Assembly (NCBI GenBank): GCA_000434435.1
Contig: FR895540.1
Span: forward strand, 1-51,466
Reading direction: 5' to 3'
DNA length: 51,466 nt
Source of the DNA: Firmicutes bacterium CAG:475
Lineage (GTDB): Bacteria > Bacillota > Clostridia > Christensenellales > CAG-917
Within the stretch, counting starts at the first letter, position 1. Each line of letters opens with the position of its first letter. Below the pieces are notes generated by a model. The model did not search any database. It was not told the origin of the DNA and worked only from the letters and a program-made list of their open reading frames with translations. The translations under genes were made by a program, and so were the position numbers. Shown here piece after piece: positions 50,010-51,466 of the stretch.

Positions 50010-50614
50010 TTCACAAAGTTTCCTATAAACGATCTGCGGTGTATCGGCGTTGCCCCAAACTCTTTTAGAGCGGCAATATGCTTTGCAGTGCCATAGCCCA
50101 TATTGTGTTCGAAGTCGTATTGCGGATATGTTTTTGACATGTTTTCCATATATCTGTCTCTCGTCACTTTTGCGACAATAGAAGCTGACGCTATGGAATA
50201 CGAGAGCGCATCGCCGTGAATTATTCCGAAAGTTTTATAAGGAATATCAAGTTGCAGTGCGTCGACAATCACGATATCGGGTTTGACACAAAGGGACATA
50301 ATTGCATCGCGCATACAAGCTTTGGTTGCGTTCAGAATATTCATTTCGTCGATTTTTTCGGGAGAATAAGAAACCGTTGACACCGCAACCGCCTTTGACA
50401 AAATGACGTCGAAAAGTTTTTCACGCTTGCCCTTGCTCACCTTTTTGCTGTCGTTTACTCCAACGATAAGATCGTCAAGATCCATAATAACCGCCGTGCA
50501 AGTCACGGGACCGGCAAGCGGGCCTCTGCCCACTTCGTCCACTCCGCAAATATAGCGATAGCCTTTTTCGCGCAGTTGATTTTCATACGTCATCAAATCT
50601 TTGGGATCGACCAT
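50006..50614 (-). CDS. rnhB: ribonuclease HII
   Basis: 202 aa from ATG at 50614 (AAAGGATG 7-8 nt upstream). GVDEVGRGPLAGPVTC carries the first two catalytic acidic residues; VDALQLDIPYK the third; SIASASIVAKVTRDRYM and YDFEHNMGYGT follow. Removes RNA from RNA-DNA hybrids including single ribonucleotides. Sits between rbgA and yraN as in Bacillus. Confidence 0.96.
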   Translation of the reverse strand: MVDPKDLMTYENQLREKGYRYICGVDEVGRGPLAGPVTCTAVIMDLDDLIVGVNDSKKVSKGKREKLFDVILSKAVAVSTVSYSPEKIDEMNILNATKACMRDAIMSLCVKPDIVIVDALQLDIPYKTFGIIHGDALSYSIASASIVAKVTRDRYMENMSKTYPQYDFEHNMGYGTAKHIAALKEFGATPIHRRSFIGNFVK

Positions 50615-50704
50615 AATTTTCATCCTTTACATACGCATTTGTATTGATATTTCGACATTCTAATGCGGTGAATTAACTATTAATGCCGATACTTTGCAAA
50701 AAAA

Positions 50705-51466
50705 TCAGTTTTCGGAAAGCGTAATTTTCTTGGGTTTTTCAAGCATGATTTTGCCAAGTTTGCCCTTTCTGAAATCGTCGATAATCATCTTTGCCGTGCG
50801 CTCGTAATCGGGTTGATTGCCTTTGAGTTTGAAGCCGCGCGCCATTGCGATTTGCTCGAAAATCTGCAACGTATCGTCGCTCAATTCACCGAGATTGTAG
50901 CGATTTTTGAGCGCGTCGGGATATATCTTCTTCATTTCGTCGATGAAGTCGAAGCAAAGCTCGCTCACATCCAGAATATCTTCCCTTATCGAGCCGATAT
51001 ACGCAAGGTGATGCGCAACCTTTTGATCCTCGAACTTGCCCCACAACGTGCCCGGCGTGTCCAAAAAATCAACGTTGTCGATGGACAACCATTGCTTTCC
51101 GCGCGTAACGCCCGGTCTGTCACCCGTAACCGCTTTTGCTTTTTTGACCATAGCGTTGATGATGGTGGATTTTCCGCTGTTGGGAACGCCCACAACCATA
51201 GCTCTGACCGATATATTCGCGCCCTTTTGGGCATATTTTTCAATTTTGTCGGCAACGACTTTTTTGAGTCCTGCCACGATTTGCGAGCAATCGCCCGAAG
51301 TACCGATTGCCTTTACGTAAGGTTTTCCTTGTCTTTCAAACTCTTTGCACCACAAATCGAGGTCGTTTTTTTCAACGAGGTCGCACTTGTTGAAAACGTA
51401 AAGCACCCTCTTGCCTTGCAAAAGTTTGTTGAAAAGCGGATTGTCGCAAGAGTAAACCGCTCTTGC
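50705..51466 (-). CDS. rbgA: ribosome biogenesis GTPase A, 5' part beyond window edge
   Basis: 254 codons in frame to the window edge; the first residues of the family (about 40) are missing. Permuted G motifs are visible: G4 NKCDL, G1 VGVPNSGKSTIINAM, G3 DTPGTLWG. RbgA is essential for late 50S assembly (L16, L27 incorporation) in Bacillus. A C-terminal helical domain (ANTAR-like) lies at about 170-250. A 90-nt gap with no clear promoter separates it from rnhB. Confidence 0.95.
   Translation of the reverse strand, partial: ARAVYSCDNPLFNKLLQGKRVLYVFNKCDLVEKNDLDLWCKEFERQGKPYVKAIGTSGDCSQIVAGLKKVVADKIEKYAQKGANISVRAMVVGVPNSGKSTIINAMVKKAKAVTGDRPGVTRGKQWLSIDNVDFLDTPGTLWGKFEDQKVAHHLAYIGSIREDILDVSELCFDFIDEMKKIYPDALKNRYNLGELSDDTLQIFEQIAMARGFKLKGNQPDYERTAKMIIDDFRKGKLGKIMLEKPKKITLSEN

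Overview
The window is a chromosomal segment of a spore-forming, low-to-moderate GC Bacillota, most likely a Clostridia-type anaerobe that may be uncultured. The evidence is an A-type RNase P RNA, a SpoVM micro-gene, Asp23/FakA/RecG and YicC-Gmk-RpoZ-CoaBC-PriA-Def-Fmt-RsmB-RlmN-RsgA-Rpe gene order, strong Shine-Dalgarno sites, TTG starts and sigma-A promoters (TTGACA/TATAAT). No phage, IS transposase or CRISPR array was seen. Most genes are housekeeping genes on the minus strand.

Layout. 1-3153: pheST (pheT cut by the window edge) with its promoter and a leader hairpin. 3205-4581: an unknown membrane-anchored protein. 4655-5046: rnpB on the plus strand. 5114-11154 (minus): the cluster OLE RNA - oapA - tlyA - [plus-strand small membrane gene] - nadK - argR - recN. 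This is the known genomic context of the OLE ribonucleoprotein and is the most striking system here. 11228-15278 (minus): asp23 - fakA - recG. 15353-15663 (plus): rpmB. 15715-26804 (minus): yicC - gmk - rpoZ - coaBC - priA - def - fmt - rsmB - rlmN - rsgA - rpe - spoVM, lacking remA and prpC-prkC that many relatives carry inside it. 26833-31295 (minus): ligA and pcrA, apparently separate transcripts.

31346-37939 is more accessory. It holds a leader peptide coupled to a long disordered YegP-like (DUF1508) protein, a four-helix membrane protein, a tRNA-Ser(GGA) surrounded by partial copies of its own ends each followed by a terminator, a GNAT acetyltransferase, a tandem pair of related small proteins, and a CNNM/CBS membrane protein. 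37966-45864: a flavin-reductase-like protein, rho with a Q/N-rich prion-like segment, an MBL hydrolase, a long prs, hemW and lepA. 45828-46846 (plus): a glycerophosphodiesterase. 46874-51466 (minus): rbgA (cut by the edge) - rnhB - yraN, then rplS with its own promoter and leader, then a lipoprotein/carbohydrate-binding/GT-C-like membrane protein.

A recurring regulatory theme is that several promoters lie so close to the start codon (6-10 nt from the -10 hexamer to ATG) that the mRNA should be leaderless or nearly so (nadK, the gene at 8403, ligA, the gene at 35449). This is unusual in a lineage that otherwise uses strong ribosome binding sites. All assignments come from reading the sequence; no database searches or folding programs were run.
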